From: Armatimonadota bacterium
Lineage (GTDB): Bacteria; Armatimonadota; UBA5829; DTJY01
Reading direction: 5' to 3'
DNA length: 64,000 nt
Assembly: GCA_029907255.1 (NCBI GenBank)
Contig: JARYMF010000005.1
Location: 186,001 to 250,000, forward strand
Shown: piece by piece, positions 44,766 to 54,083 of the stretch
How the letters are laid out: every line of letters starts with the position of its first letter
Numbering within the stretch: position 1 is the stretch's first letter
Position numbers and translations under genes: made by a program
Notes under the pieces: generated by a model
What the model was told of the DNA's origin: nothing
Seen by the model: the letters and a program-made list of their open reading frames with translations, nothing else
Database searches by the model: none

Positions 44766-46958
44766 TCAGTATTTAGAAGCAAGCAATCTAACTAAATTCT
44801 GCCTCGCACGATCAGCAACAGTTGGGTCGTTTGGAGAATCGAGGACGGATTTCACCGTGCTAGAGATTACTGTCTTATCCACGCCAGCTTTTCGACATAA
44901 CTCAAGAAGCGCATAGTCTTCGATGCCTCGCCGCCAGGCCTCCCAGCGCCGCCCAGTTATTACGCAACCATCTCCATAATAGAAAAGCGATGGGTCATAG
45001 GCAGCTTTAGTTTGGTGCCGGTTCCATGGATCGCCGTAGTGCTGAGTTGCAGTCCAGTAGCCGAATATACCATTTAGCCCTTGCGAGTAAGCCCACCAGA
45101 ATTTCCAAAGGTAATGGCTGTATGAATCCTGAGCTTTTTCGTTTGCTCCCTCACTATAAAAATAGAACCCTACTGGCTCGCCTGTAGCTTTTATATAGTC
45201 TATCTGGTCTTTAGCTGATGCCGAGTTTAACGACTTAAAGTGAGGAATCCACCAATCTACGTACTTATCTGCCACTTTAACCTCGGCCAGATTTGAACCA
45301 ACTGTGTCTTCGACAATTTGAACTTTGGGATCAACCTCTTTAACCAAGCGAGCAATTGTCACAAAACGGTTGTCAATAGACTCATCCAATGGATTGACAA
45401 CATAGTCATCATATGAGAGCCCTAGCTTTGCAAGCTCCGCAATCATCTCGCTAATTATCTTTTTGAAAGCGACACACCAGCCAGGCGAGCCAAATCGCCC
45501 GTTGAACATTGGCCGCTCGGAATATTTCTCCCAGATATCCAAATTAATATAAAGCTTCCTACCAGGCTTCCAAACGAGCTCCACCTGTCGCCGGAACTTC
45601 CCCCAATCCACTGGTTCAAGGAATTCTCCGCTATCGCTCGCCTTTGGTCTAGGCATATAATGGAGGCCAGAAATCATGAAAACACGAATGCCATGGTCCA
45701 CCATTGTCTCGATATACTCCTTCTCAAGGCCAAGGCGGACAGCATCGCCCAGAAAATCCCACGTAAAAGCTAGTGGATGCGGCATTTCAATTTGGGCGGA
45801 GACAACATGGATGTTGAATTTTACCCGTTTATCCGCCTTTGAAGCTGTCAACGGACTAATAATAAGCTCGCCTTCAAATTCCCCACCTTTTACGCCCTTG
45901 ATATTCAACCATACTTGGCGGGTCTCACCTGGCGGAATGATAATCTGTCCAATGGGGTCGGGAGGCACAAGGGCATCAGGAAAAGGACGGCCATCTGCGG
46001 TTCTAACGAAGGTAGGAATCAGAATCTCCACCATCACGCCTTCGAAGCCTTCAAGGATAAGGCGTGCCGCCAATGTCTCATCAGTAAAATTGCTAACCAT
46101 CAAAGCCTTTGACTCAGTCTGTCCAGCTAGGACAAAGACATCAATTGAAGCAGTATCCCTCACTACGCTAGAGGTGTCTTCATTAGCTGAAAAATGCCTC
46201 CACGGGGTGGTCTCCCACACTAGATATTCGCAAGTCTTACTAGATTGGATTCTCTTTTCTTGTTTTGCCAGCTCGATGCCATCCGCCCCAAGGGAGCCAA
46301 ACAAAATTTTGCCGAAATATCCTGGAGCATCGAACCCTCCCATTGTGGGCAACCAACATGAAAGCTCTTTGGACGGCTGCTCCTCACGACAAAAGTTTCC
46401 ATACCAAAAAGCACCCGGCTTGGGCGGCATGCTCAATCCTAGTTCACTGAAAGGAATCTTTATCTCAGCTTTCCACAGCCTGTCGAATACACAAACCTTT
46501 GCCTCCCAACGGGGGTTCCAAATATGCGGATTGTTTCCAATCGCATCATATTGGGTACCGCACACATTGAGAATGAAATGCAAATAACTCAGCCGGTCGC
46601 CTTTTATATCAAGGAACACCTCAACGCAATCGTCGTTCCATAAGTTTCCATCACGCTCTTTCACCAATGCTTTCACGGCTTTCATATTTGTTTCGTTGCA
46701 CGTGAAGGCAATATAAAGCGCTTTGTCGTCAAAAAGGAGTCGGACCTCGGTTTGATTTTTAATATCTCCCTCCCCCAAATAATGCTTAAACGAAGAAATC
46801 TTCCCCGCCCGTGCCCAAGCTGGCTCGCTAAGTCGTCCGTCAATTTTTATCTGAGATTTCATGCGTGGAACAACAACTTCTTTGCCTACTGCTCCACGTG
46901 ATGGAATGCCTTCGGCAAATAGGAAGCCTAGAAGTAAAAAGACCGCGATTTGTCTCAT
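44766..46958 (-). CDS. Secreted CBM9-like plus DUF4091 (GH123-like) protein
   Basis: A 730-residue exported protein with a signal peptide of about 20 residues. Residues 28-225 resemble a family 9 carbohydrate-binding/DOMON-like domain (IKIDGRLSEPAWARAG, NDDCVEVFLD, WKAEIKIPFSELGL). The C-terminal DUF4091 region resembles GH123 N-acetylhexosaminidases. It has DDYVVNPLDESIDNRFV, with an Asp-Glu pair placed like the catalytic D-E, then NGIFGYWTATQHYGDPW and RRWEAWRRGIEDYALLEL. Its exact glycan is unknown. It lies downstream of the hydroxypyruvate-isomerase-like gene, with a 140-base gap. Confidence 0.78.
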   Translation of the reverse strand: MRQIAVFLLLGFLFAEGIPSRGAVGKEVVVPRMKSQIKIDGRLSEPAWARAGKISSFKHYLGEGDIKNQTEVRLLFDDKALYIAFTCNETNMKAVKALVKERDGNLWNDDCVEVFLDIKGDRLSYLHFILNVCGTQYDAIGNNPHIWNPRWEAKVCVFDRLWKAEIKIPFSELGLSMPPKPGAFWYGNFCREEQPSKELSCWLPTMGGFDAPGYFGKILFGSLGADGIELAKQEKRIQSSKTCEYLVWETTPWRHFSANEDTSSVVRDTASIDVFVLAGQTESKALMVSNFTDETLAARLILEGFEGVMVEILIPTFVRTADGRPFPDALVPPDPIGQIIIPPGETRQVWLNIKGVKGGEFEGELIISPLTASKADKRVKFNIHVVSAQIEMPHPLAFTWDFLGDAVRLGLEKEYIETMVDHGIRVFMISGLHYMPRPKASDSGEFLEPVDWGKFRRQVELVWKPGRKLYINLDIWEKYSERPMFNGRFGSPGWCVAFKKIISEMIAELAKLGLSYDDYVVNPLDESIDNRFVTIARLVKEVDPKVQIVEDTVGSNLAEVKVADKYVDWWIPHFKSLNSASAKDQIDYIKATGEPVGFYFYSEGANEKAQDSYSHYLWKFWWAYSQGLNGIFGYWTATQHYGDPWNRHQTKAAYDPSLFYYGDGCVITGRRWEAWRRGIEDYALLELCRKAGVDKTVISSTVKSVLDSPNDPTVADRARQNLVRLLASKY

Positions 46959-47098
46959 GGATAATCCTTTTGCGATAGCTCGACTGAAAGGAATTGAAAA
47001 CTCTTAACTTTCCTCCAGGGAGCTATAGAAAATTATTTGATAGGCTATCTAATTTATTTAATACTCAATGCCAGTCACCAACTTCGCGGAGCAAGTTC

Positions 47099-47908
47099 CT
47101 ACCATAACATCAGGCTTTCCCGCAGTAATCCAAGAGACTGCACCGATTCTAGCAAAGGCGAATATTCGAGGCCAAAGTAGCCAGTGTATCCCAGCGAATC
47201 AATTTCAGCGATTATGTCATGGTAGTTCAGCTCACCAGAGGTAAGCTCGTGCCTGCCAGGAACACCTGCTGAGTGAAAGTGACCAATGATATCGATATAC
47301 TTGCGAATTGTAGAAATTATGTTTCCTTCCATGATTTGCATGTGGTAGATATCGTAGAGTAGCTTCACATTTGGACTGCCAACCGCTTTGACAATCTCTG
47401 CTCCAAGAGCGCTCGAGTCCAAGAAATATCCGGGATGGTTTACTAATGAGTTTAGAGGTTCAAGTAAGAGAGTAATGCCTCCATTCTCAGCAATGGGTGC
47501 CGCCTCTTTGAGGGTATCAATAATAGTTTGTACTTGCTCCTCTTTTGATTTTCCTGGCTGGCAATTGCCAGCACACGTGATAATCATTCGGCAATTTACA
47601 ATCTTAGCAAGTTCGACCACCCGCTCCAAACGCTTTAGATACACATCGCGTTCTTCAGGGTTTATCAGGCTTCCTCCGATGCTTCCATCCGGAGAATTGA
47701 TTACGAAAGCTGCAACTGATACGCCAACCTTTGCACATGCATTAGCAATATCCCCAAATGCCTTCTCCTCAGCCGCTTTGTTATTATTGTTCTGCCCAGC
47801 AAACCAAAACTCTACTGCGGGATATCCGAGCTTTGCAGCCTGGTTTATTCTTTCCAAAAAAGGGAATTCGGTTAGTAACTTCTCTATACAGACGCTTGGT
47901 GTGGCCAT
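47099..47908 (-). CDS. Hydroxypyruvate isomerase-like TIM-barrel protein
   Basis: A 269-residue xylose-isomerase-like barrel closest to the hydroxypyruvate isomerase (Hyi) and tagatose/otnI-type group. LGYPAVEFWF near residue 28, LLLEPLNSLVNHPGYFL near 145, VKLLYDIYHMQIMEGN near 182, IIGHFHSAGVPGRHE near 208 and GYFGLEYSP near 247 give the expected metal-binding Glu, Asp, His and Glu. It may act in glycolaldehyde/hydroxypyruvate or ketose metabolism; family members vary. Good GGAGG before the ATG. It precedes the DUF4091 gene on the same strand. Confidence 0.82.
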   Translation of the reverse strand: MATPSVCIEKLLTEFPFLERINQAAKLGYPAVEFWFAGQNNNNKAAEEKAFGDIANACAKVGVSVAAFVINSPDGSIGGSLINPEERDVYLKRLERVVELAKIVNCRMIITCAGNCQPGKSKEEQVQTIIDTLKEAAPIAENGGITLLLEPLNSLVNHPGYFLDSSALGAEIVKAVGSPNVKLLYDIYHMQIMEGNIISTIRKYIDIIGHFHSAGVPGRHELTSGELNYHDIIAEIDSLGYTGYFGLEYSPLLESVQSLGLLRESLMLW

Positions 47909-48034
47909 TTGGGAACCTCCTGAAGAGCTGTAATCGTATACATGATAACTGCCGACAAAGCGATTTGCAAGCGTTTTGCAGTTTTTTAGAAGAGAGATTG
48001 AAGTTTCTAAGGGGAGAAGAGTCCAAAACCTCCC

Positions 48035-48214
48035 CTATTCGCGAAGCTTTGAGATAAATCCAAACAAGGAAATGACAGTAGCAGCAATTGCAACAGCTAC
48101 AATGGTTTCAAAGTAGATTGTTCTAGGCCAATTGAACAATCTCTGGAGGCTTAGTATTATAACTGCACTGGCAGCCGAGATTATGACTAAATAGAACCAA
48201 CGCATGCTTGCCAT
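48035..48214 (-). CDS. Small two-helix membrane protein (59 residues)
   Basis: A short open frame in the 427-base gap between xseB and the isomerase gene. It encodes 59 residues starting MASMRWFYLV. Two hydrophobic segments are clear, about residues 6-22 (WFYLVIISAASAVIILS) and 33-54 (VAVAIAATVISLFGFI), joined by the basic loop QRLFNWPRT, and a charged end KLRE. This is a normal layout for a small inner-membrane protein. The ribosome site (GGGAATGG, nine bases upstream) is mediocre. No family recognised. A seven-base-pair stem at 48010-48036 spans the stop codon. The remainder of the gap shows nothing else. Confidence 0.5.
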   Translation of the reverse strand: MASMRWFYLVIISAASAVIILSLQRLFNWPRTIYFETIVAVAIAATVISLFGFISKLRE

Positions 48215-48335
48215 GAATATACCATTCCCAAACTACAAGTAGCCTCGACTAGCTACTTACCAAAGTGGAGTAAGGCAATTAATCATTAATATACCAAACC
48301 TTTAAATAATCGGGCAAGCATAAAATTCCTCATCT

Positions 48336-48566
48336 CTAGACATTGAAGGGCTCTTCAACCATTGTGCCATCGGATTTCTTCACCAGTGCTTCAATGCGTC
48401 CCTGGGCTTCCGTAAGCTGTCTTGAGCATTCGCGAGCAAGCTTGATTCCCTCTTCAAACAGCTCAAGCGATTCGCTTAGTGGAAGTTCTCCTTGCTCCAG
48501 CTGCTTAACTATCTCTTCAAGCCGCTTAATGGCGGCCTCGAAGCTTATCTCATTGCCTTCAGCCAT
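48336..48566 (-). CDS. xseB: Exodeoxyribonuclease VII small subunit
   Basis: A 76-residue helical subunit that binds XseA to form exonuclease VII, which degrades single-stranded DNA to oligonucleotides. The pattern FEAAIKRLEEIVKQLEQGEL, then LSESLELFEEGIKLAREC, is the family signature. The ATG at 48566 gives the usual length and overlaps xseA by eight bases; the frame is open further to 48647, but that part lies within xseA in another frame and is not family-like. The overlap suggests coupled translation, giving the XseB excess the complex needs. Confidence 0.95.
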   Translation of the reverse strand: MAEGNEISFEAAIKRLEEIVKQLEQGELPLSESLELFEEGIKLARECSRQLTEAQGRIEALVKKSDGTMVEEPFNV

Positions 48567-49770
48567 CCTCGCCCCATCCTTCCTTAATTTCTTTAATCTC
48601 TGAAACCAACCGCCCATCCGAAATAAGAGTTTCCGTGCTATCTCCAACCTCTACGTCTGATATTTTCTTAACCAGCTGCCCATCATGTCTGACTATCGCA
48701 TATCCTCTCGATAACACTTGAAGCGGACTAAGCGCATGAAGTTTTGCCGTTACCTCACCTAGTCGTGCACTACAATTGCTGATTTGCCGGTCGAGGCTGT
48801 TTGCGAGCCGCATTGTTAGCGTATCCAAAGCTTGCCAGCGCTCCTGAACTAATACCTCGGGATGTGCGAAAACCCGTGACTTCATCATCATGTTAAAGCA
48901 AGCTTTTTTATTCATTATTAGAGCGGTAATAGCAGATTTCATTGCATCACTAAGCGTCGAGATTCTCGACAATATTTCGTCCTTATCAGGCACAACAAGT
49001 TCAGCAGCAGCCGAGGGAGTTGGCGCACGCAAATCAGCGGCGAAATCGGCAAGTGTAAAATCTGTCTCATGTCCGATTGCAGATACAACGGGCTTTTGAC
49101 AAGCGCATATTGCACGGACTACACTCTCCGAATTGAAGGTCCACAAGTCTTCTATCGAGCCACCTCCGCGGCCAATAATAATGACGTCAACATCTGGTAT
49201 GCTTTCTGCGAGCTTTAGCGAATCTACAACGCTAGCTTGCGAGTCTTCTCCTTGCATAAGCGTTGGGATAAGGATAATGTTAATACACGGCAGTCGCCTG
49301 ACAGCAATGGTAAGCATGTCTTGCAGGGCGGCACCCGTAGGCGACGTAATTAGCGCAATACGCCGCGGGAATTCGGGCAGTTGCTTTTTTCTGCTCTTGT
49401 CGAAAAGACCCTCTGCCTGGAGCCTCGCTTTTAACTGTTCGTATGCTGTAAATAACGCCCCTATGCCGTCAGGAGTGACCTCGCTGACCACAAGCTCGTA
49501 CTGGCCTTGCTTCTCATAAACCGTCACTCTGCCATGGAGTATGACACTCATGCCATCGGCCAGGTTGAACTGCATGCCACTAGTAGAGTTCCGCCAGATT
49601 ACACACCTAATTAGTGCATTTTCATCCTTAAGAGAGAAATATATATGGCCAGAGGTATGTTCTTTAAGGTTGCTAACTTCGCCACGGACCCAAACGTCCG
49701 CAAATAAGTCTTCAGCCTCAATCACCGCTCGGATACAACGGGTTAGCTCTGTGACGGTGAGAATGCTCAT
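48559..49770 (-). CDS. xseA: Exodeoxyribonuclease VII large subunit
   Basis: A 403-residue catalytic subunit. The N-terminal OB-fold has VWVRGEVSNLKEHTSGHIYF near residue 24. The catalytic domain has RIALITSPTGAALQDML near 134, DVIIIGRGGGSIEDLW near 189 and SAIGHETDFTLADFAADLRA near 227, and then PTPSAAAELV. A long coiled-coil region follows. The C-terminal VLSRGYAIVRHDGQLV repeat is also typical. The ATG at 49770 fits family alignments. The frame continues to a TTG at 49875, which would add 35 residues with no known counterpart; neither start has an ideal ribosome site. Confidence 0.94.
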   Translation of the reverse strand: MSILTVTELTRCIRAVIEAEDLFADVWVRGEVSNLKEHTSGHIYFSLKDENALIRCVIWRNSTSGMQFNLADGMSVILHGRVTVYEKQGQYELVVSEVTPDGIGALFTAYEQLKARLQAEGLFDKSRKKQLPEFPRRIALITSPTGAALQDMLTIAVRRLPCINIILIPTLMQGEDSQASVVDSLKLAESIPDVDVIIIGRGGGSIEDLWTFNSESVVRAICACQKPVVSAIGHETDFTLADFAADLRAPTPSAAAELVVPDKDEILSRISTLSDAMKSAITALIMNKKACFNMMMKSRVFAHPEVLVQERWQALDTLTMRLANSLDRQISNCSARLGEVTAKLHALSPLQVLSRGYAIVRHDGQLVKKISDVEVGDSTETLISDGRLVSEIKEIKEGWGEDG

Positions 49771-50043
49771 CCCTTGTGGTGCTTTCGGTTGATTTTCAGG
49801 GAATACTTCAAACAATCTACAGGCTCTCCGTGTGTATTCTTCTGTCAGTATAAATGGCTGGCTATTCTTGGTCAAGCAACTGTTTGGACTATGACATAGG
49901 ATTCATGAAGAGAATATGGCGGTGCCGCGCCGCTGACCTTTCCATGCATTGCAATTGAAAGAGGAGTTTTTGCGGGTTTATTGAAAGGATGTTAGAATTT
50001 GGAAATGCTAAACTACATATTACTCCATCGTTCTACCATTCAA

Positions 50044-51795
50044 TTACTCTGTGGCTTCAATTCTTATCTTTTCCAGCCAATCCTCAAGACCTTTAAGAAT
50101 CGAATCAGCAAGCTTCTGGCGAAATTCCTGCGTTGCAAGAAGAGCTTCCTCATCGGGATTGGACATAAATGCACCTTCAATAAGTACAGCTATCATGCGA
50201 TGCGGCCGAATAATCGCAAGGTTTGAATAGATATTTCCAAACCCAGGCACACCAACCTCTAGTGCCCTCCTGTATATGTATTCCGATAGCTCCATTGCCT
50301 GTGGGTGGTACCAGTATGTACTTACACCTCGAGCTTTGATTGGGTCTGCAGAGCTAGGCACCGAATTGTTGTGAATGGAGATTAATATATCCGCTTTGGC
50401 GGCAGCAGCTATAAGAGGACGTTCGTCAAGCGAAACGGTTACATCTTTGGTTCGAGTAAGAACAACCCGTGCGCCTTTCTTCCTCAGCTCTCTTGCCAAA
50501 CGACGGGTAATATCCAAGTTGACCTCTTTTTCCATGAGGCCGCCAGGCCCAATTGCGCCGCTCTCTCTGCCTCCGTGGCCAGCATCAAGAACAACCACAA
50601 GGTCGCGCAAAGGTGAATATGGTGGCGCTGCAAGTTTCGGTGCCTTCTTGATTTCAAGCACTAGCGCCCCATCCTCGTAATGGGCATCGTAGCCCCAAAG
50701 ATGCTTCTGATTTAAGACAACCCTCAACCGGTAAACATCCTTTGCCGGCTGAAGCCACTGAAGTTCTTTTATCATCCCATCAAGTTGACGGCTAATCCAA
50801 TCAGTATCTGAATACCCACCGTAAATAGTGAGTTCGATTGTCGGAGGAGCGACGGTTTCGGTAATTTCAAAAGGGAGTTTTTGGGATACTCCCAGGTTTA
50901 TTTTCACTCCATAGTCCGATGGAATTACACTAACAGTGCCAATCGCCGCTCTTGGAATTGGAGTTCCAGCCGGAAGAATCCTCACCGCTTCATCATAGAC
51001 CCAACCCTCTTTACCGCCAGGCATTGATAGTCTCAGCATATGCCCCACCCTGCCTGTTACTTCGGCAACAATCCCAGAAGGCCAAATCATATCCCATGCG
51101 CCGTCTGGAGAGCTTCTGACAATAGCACGCCGTCCAGTAACTTCAGCTATCTCGGGAATGCGGCTGGAGCGAACACTAAGCTTGCCTGAAGCAAACGCCG
51201 TTTCAGTCAACTTGCCATCGGTGAGCGCAACCTTTATCTGCGCGCCCTTAAGATTGTCGGAATTCGTGATTCTATAGGACCCCTTATAGAGTGACCATCC
51301 ATTTGAACCTTCGGCTTCTACCATAGCCACATTATCACTCAGCCCCTCAATGGCAAAGCTTGCGGTGCGACCAGGTGTTCCGCGGAAGGAAACAACAACC
51401 TCATCTCCAGGCCGAAACTCCAAGTCGCCACTAGGTTCAATTGATTCCTTTAGGATTTCCACGCCCGCTGGGTCAGGCGGAGATGGAACCGTGCAAGTAA
51501 CCCTCAGTACAACCTCCGCAGTTTGTCCATCGAGGGTTGCTGTCGCCCTCAGAGTATTTTCGCCAGGGACGAGGTCCACAATCCCAGCAAAAGTGCCTGA
51601 CGAATGAACATACATCTCCTTGCCATTCACCATGACCTTCGAGTTAGGTGTTGCTTTGCCGGCAATCCGAATGCGCTTAGAAGAAATGCTTGCGCCATCT
51701 TCAGGATAATTGAGACTTATGCTGGGGCTGGCGATAGACTGTACTGAAACCACAATCGTCAAAAGGAAAGCTGCCACCAAAAATACTATGTTCAT
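50044..51795 (-). CDS. N-acetylmuramoyl-L-alanine amidase with Ig-like and SH3-like domains
   Basis: A 583-residue exported cell-wall hydrolase that cuts the amide between muramic acid and the stem peptide. After a signal peptide of about 22 residues come a Big_9-like domain (about 25-105) and a second sandwich domain (about 115-210). An SH3-like segment lies near 220-280 (GKEGWVYDEAVRILPAG), with an AMIN-like region to 375. The Amidase_3 domain occupies 395-575. Zinc and catalytic residues are visible in VVLDAGHGG, LMEKEVNLDI, ILISIHNNS and LIEGAFMSNP. It probably acts in cell separation or peptidoglycan turnover. GGCGGAGG precedes the ATG. Confidence 0.92.
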   Translation of the reverse strand: MNIVFLVAAFLLTIVVSVQSIASPSISLNYPEDGASISSKRIRIAGKATPNSKVMVNGKEMYVHSSGTFAGIVDLVPGENTLRATATLDGQTAEVVLRVTCTVPSPPDPAGVEILKESIEPSGDLEFRPGDEVVVSFRGTPGRTASFAIEGLSDNVAMVEAEGSNGWSLYKGSYRITNSDNLKGAQIKVALTDGKLTETAFASGKLSVRSSRIPEIAEVTGRRAIVRSSPDGAWDMIWPSGIVAEVTGRVGHMLRLSMPGGKEGWVYDEAVRILPAGTPIPRAAIGTVSVIPSDYGVKINLGVSQKLPFEITETVAPPTIELTIYGGYSDTDWISRQLDGMIKELQWLQPAKDVYRLRVVLNQKHLWGYDAHYEDGALVLEIKKAPKLAAPPYSPLRDLVVVLDAGHGGRESGAIGPGGLMEKEVNLDITRRLARELRKKGARVVLTRTKDVTVSLDERPLIAAAAKADILISIHNNSVPSSADPIKARGVSTYWYHPQAMELSEYIYRRALEVGVPGFGNIYSNLAIIRPHRMIAVLIEGAFMSNPDEEALLATQEFRQKLADSILKGLEDWLEKIRIEATE

Positions 51796-51856
51796 AGCGT
51801 CCTCCGCCCATTAGCAAAATGAGAAAGAGTAAAGCAATCCCCTCTAGGTCAACTCC

Positions 51857-51885
51857 AGCTTACTCAAGAGGCGGGAACATGTCAA
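51857..51885 (-). promoter_or_regulatory. Possible promoter of the amidase gene
   Basis: Perfect TTGACA (51880-51885) with a 17-base spacer to a poor -10, TAAGCT (51857-51862), on the minus strand, 62 bases ahead of the ATG. The weak -10 keeps confidence low. Confidence 0.3.
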
Positions 51886-51971
51886 GCGATTAAGTTGGAA
51901 GTAACCAATTCTAGGTTTTTGGTGCAGTAATACGGGGTATTAACTCAACAGAATTTCACGGGAGTACAGCC

Positions 51972-52904
51972 TTGATAATCACACTTACGTTAAATCCGGC
52001 CGTTGACCAGACACTGCTAGTACCAGAGGTAAGGCTGGGCGAAACTAATCGCGTTCGTGCAACCGATATTGATCCAGGCGGGAAGGGACTAAATGTTGCA
52101 CGGATGCTCAAGCGCCTAGGCAGACCTGCAGTCACAATTGCGCTTGTAGGCGGACCAACTGGTCATTATATCCGCCACCGATTGGAACACGAAGGTGTCG
52201 AAACCGACCTTGTTGAGATTCGAGGCACAACGCGCATTAACATCAGCATCCTGGATGAGTCCTCCGGCATCCAAACAAACTTCAATCAGGAGGGAGCTGA
52301 AATTGACCCTACAGACCTTCTCGCTGTAGAAGCGAAAATAGCAGGATGGCTTCAAGAAATGGACGTAATGGCAATGGGTGGCAGCTTACCGCCCGGAGCA
52401 CCTTCTGATACCTATGCGAGGCTTATCCGATGGATAAACGAATCAGGCATTAGGACCGCGCTTGACTCAAGTGGAGAAGCATTAAGAGAGGGAATAAAAG
52501 CTCAGCCATACCTCATTAAACCAAACATCCGCGAGGCACAAGACCTCCTTGGCCGAACGTTGACAACCGACGAAGATGTAATCGCCGCCGCGGAAGAACT
52601 ACGTTCCCGGGGCATCTCGGTTGTAGTAATTTCGATGGGCAAAAGAGGCGCAATAGCTGTAGATGAAAAAGGTGTGTGGAAGGCAATATCTCCAAACGTG
52701 AAAGTGGGCAGTACAATTGGTGCTGGTGACTCTATGATGGCCGGTCTTGTCATTGGCATTGCCGAACATATGAGCTTGCCCGACAGCCTCGCACTCGGAA
52801 CGGCTGCCGCTACCGCAACAGTAATGAACGAAAGGACTGAATTAGGAACGCCAGATCAAGTTCAAGAACTACTTCCTCTGATTAGAGTGGAGAAAATAAA
52901 ATGA
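51972..52904 (+). CDS. PfkB-family sugar kinase, 1-phosphofructokinase type
   Basis: A 310-residue ribokinase-fold kinase. LTLNPAVDQTLLVPEV at the N-terminus, DPGGKGLNVARML near 37, and the catalytic GAGDSMMAGL near 255 are the FruK/LacC/6-phosphofructokinase-2 signatures. It would phosphorylate fructose 1-phosphate, fructose 6-phosphate or tagatose 6-phosphate. No fructose PTS genes are nearby, so a role in glycolysis (Pfk-2-like) is as likely as fructose use. TTG start with GGGAG nine bases upstream. Its stop overlaps the start of the universal stress protein gene. Confidence 0.87.
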   Translation: MIITLTLNPAVDQTLLVPEVRLGETNRVRATDIDPGGKGLNVARMLKRLGRPAVTIALVGGPTGHYIRHRLEHEGVETDLVEIRGTTRINISILDESSGIQTNFNQEGAEIDPTDLLAVEAKIAGWLQEMDVMAMGGSLPPGAPSDTYARLIRWINESGIRTALDSSGEALREGIKAQPYLIKPNIREAQDLLGRTLTTDEDVIAAAEELRSRGISVVVISMGKRGAIAVDEKGVWKAISPNVKVGSTIGAGDSMMAGLVIGIAEHMSLPDSLALGTAAATATVMNERTELGTPDQVQELLPLIRVEKIK

Positions 52905-53359
52905 TTAGTTCGCGCCTAATTCAAAAGATACTGGTTGCCACCGACGGTTCAGAGCCGTCTTTGAAAGCAGCTCAATACGCCGCAGAAATTGCAAAATGTA
53001 ACAAAGCTGAGGTTACTCTAATTTACGCTGCAGAAGCCACTAGTGTAACTGAATTTGTTAGGATGGCATTTCCACTAAGTGAACCATTAAGCAAAGATAT
53101 CCATGAGACAGGAATGCTAATCATCGAACGAGCGAAAAAGCCATTTCTCGAAGCCGATATCGCCGTCCGCTCAAAAATTATTGAAGGATTTGCTGCTGAT
53201 GTTATCCTTGATGAAGCTAAATCTGGGCATTACGACCTAATAGCAATGGGAAGTCGCGGGACAAGTGGCACACTGAGGCGCGTATTCCTTGGGATTGGCA
53301 GTGTGGCTGAGCGTGTGCTTGGCAGCGCACCTTGCCCCGTCCTAGTGGCTCGGACATAG
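52901..53359 (+). CDS. Universal stress protein (UspA family)
   Basis: A 152-residue UspA-domain protein. KILVATDGSEPSLKAAQYAA near residue 9 and the ATP-binding pattern MGSRGTSGTLRRVFLGIGS near 112 (G-x2-G-x-n-G-S) suggest a nucleotide-binding type. It is coupled to the kinase gene by an ATGA overlap and followed by the triple-BON gene after 34 bases. Its joint transcription with sugar kinase and dehydrogenase genes suggests a link between energy state and stress, which is inference. Confidence 0.92.
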   Translation: MISSRLIQKILVATDGSEPSLKAAQYAAEIAKCNKAEVTLIYAAEATSVTEFVRMAFPLSEPLSKDIHETGMLIIERAKKPFLEADIAVRSKIIEGFAADVILDEAKSGHYDLIAMGSRGTSGTLRRVFLGIGSVAERVLGSAPCPVLVART

Positions 53360-53393
53360 TTGGTTTAGTTGAGAACACAAAGGAGGTATACCA

Positions 53394-54083
53394 ATGCCTC
53401 GTGAAGCAGTAACAAACGAGGAATTGACCGACGAGGAAATTGCCCGTCAGGTGATGGAGGCAATTGCTTGGGACAGCCGCGTCCACTATCCCGAGGTGCG
53501 CGTTACTGTGGAGGGCGGCGTCGTGTATCTTTCAGGCACCGTTGAGAGCTTTGCAGAAAAAAGCGCCGCCGAGGAAGATGCAAGCCGCCTTGCTGGTGTG
53601 ACTGAAGTGATTAGCAACATAGTTGTGCGTCCGCAAAAGCCGGTCAGCGATGAAGAGATAGCCGACAATATCCGACGAGCACTCAAGAGGGACGTTCGCG
53701 TTCGAACAGACGACATATGTGTTAAGGTTGAGAATGGCGTTGCGACCTTAGCCGGCGAAGTAGTAACTCCGATGGAGAAGTGGGCGGCGCTTGACATTGC
53801 AAAATACACATATGGCGTCGTTAGCGTTGTGGATAAAATAGCGGTGCTGCCATCGGAATCAGTGTCAGATCATCTATTAGAAGAGCTGATTAAAGCCGAG
53901 CTCACACGGGTTCCAAGACTTGACCCGCGGGGAATAAACGTAACAGTCAAAGAGGGAATCGCTACGCTGAGCGGAACAGTTGACTTTTTCTACCAGAAAA
54001 AAGAAGCTGAGCTAGCGGCGCTAGGAACGCCAGGCATACGCAGTGTTAAGGAGGATTTAAGCGTTAGATGGAAAAGAAGCTGA
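53394..54083 (+). CDS. Triple BON-domain protein
   Basis: A 229-residue protein made almost wholly of three BON domains, at about residues 10-78, 84-152 and 157-226. Each has the V-x-V-x2-G-V-x-L-x-G-x-V core (VRVTVEGGVVYLSGTV, VKVENGVATLAGEV, VTVKEGIATLSGTV). BON domains usually bind phospholipid in the periplasm, but no signal peptide is seen, so this one appears cytosolic. AAAGGAGG lies nine bases before the ATG. Its end overlaps the next gene by 16 bases. Confidence 0.92.
   Translation: MPREAVTNEELTDEEIARQVMEAIAWDSRVHYPEVRVTVEGGVVYLSGTVESFAEKSAAEEDASRLAGVTEVISNIVVRPQKPVSDEEIADNIRRALKRDVRVRTDDICVKVENGVATLAGEVVTPMEKWAALDIAKYTYGVVSVVDKIAVLPSESVSDHLLEELIKAELTRVPRLDPRGINVTVKEGIATLSGTVDFFYQKKEAELAALGTPGIRSVKEDLSVRWKRS

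Noticed and set aside
45676-46587. A 303-codon open frame opposite the CBM9-DUF4091 gene
   Set aside because: It mirrors the codon pattern of the real gene, has no ribosome site and no recognisable domain.
48010-48036. Seven-base-pair stem at the end of the small membrane-protein gene, considered as a terminator
   Set aside because: No T-run follows on the minus strand; the stem overlaps the stop codon. Left as a structural note only.
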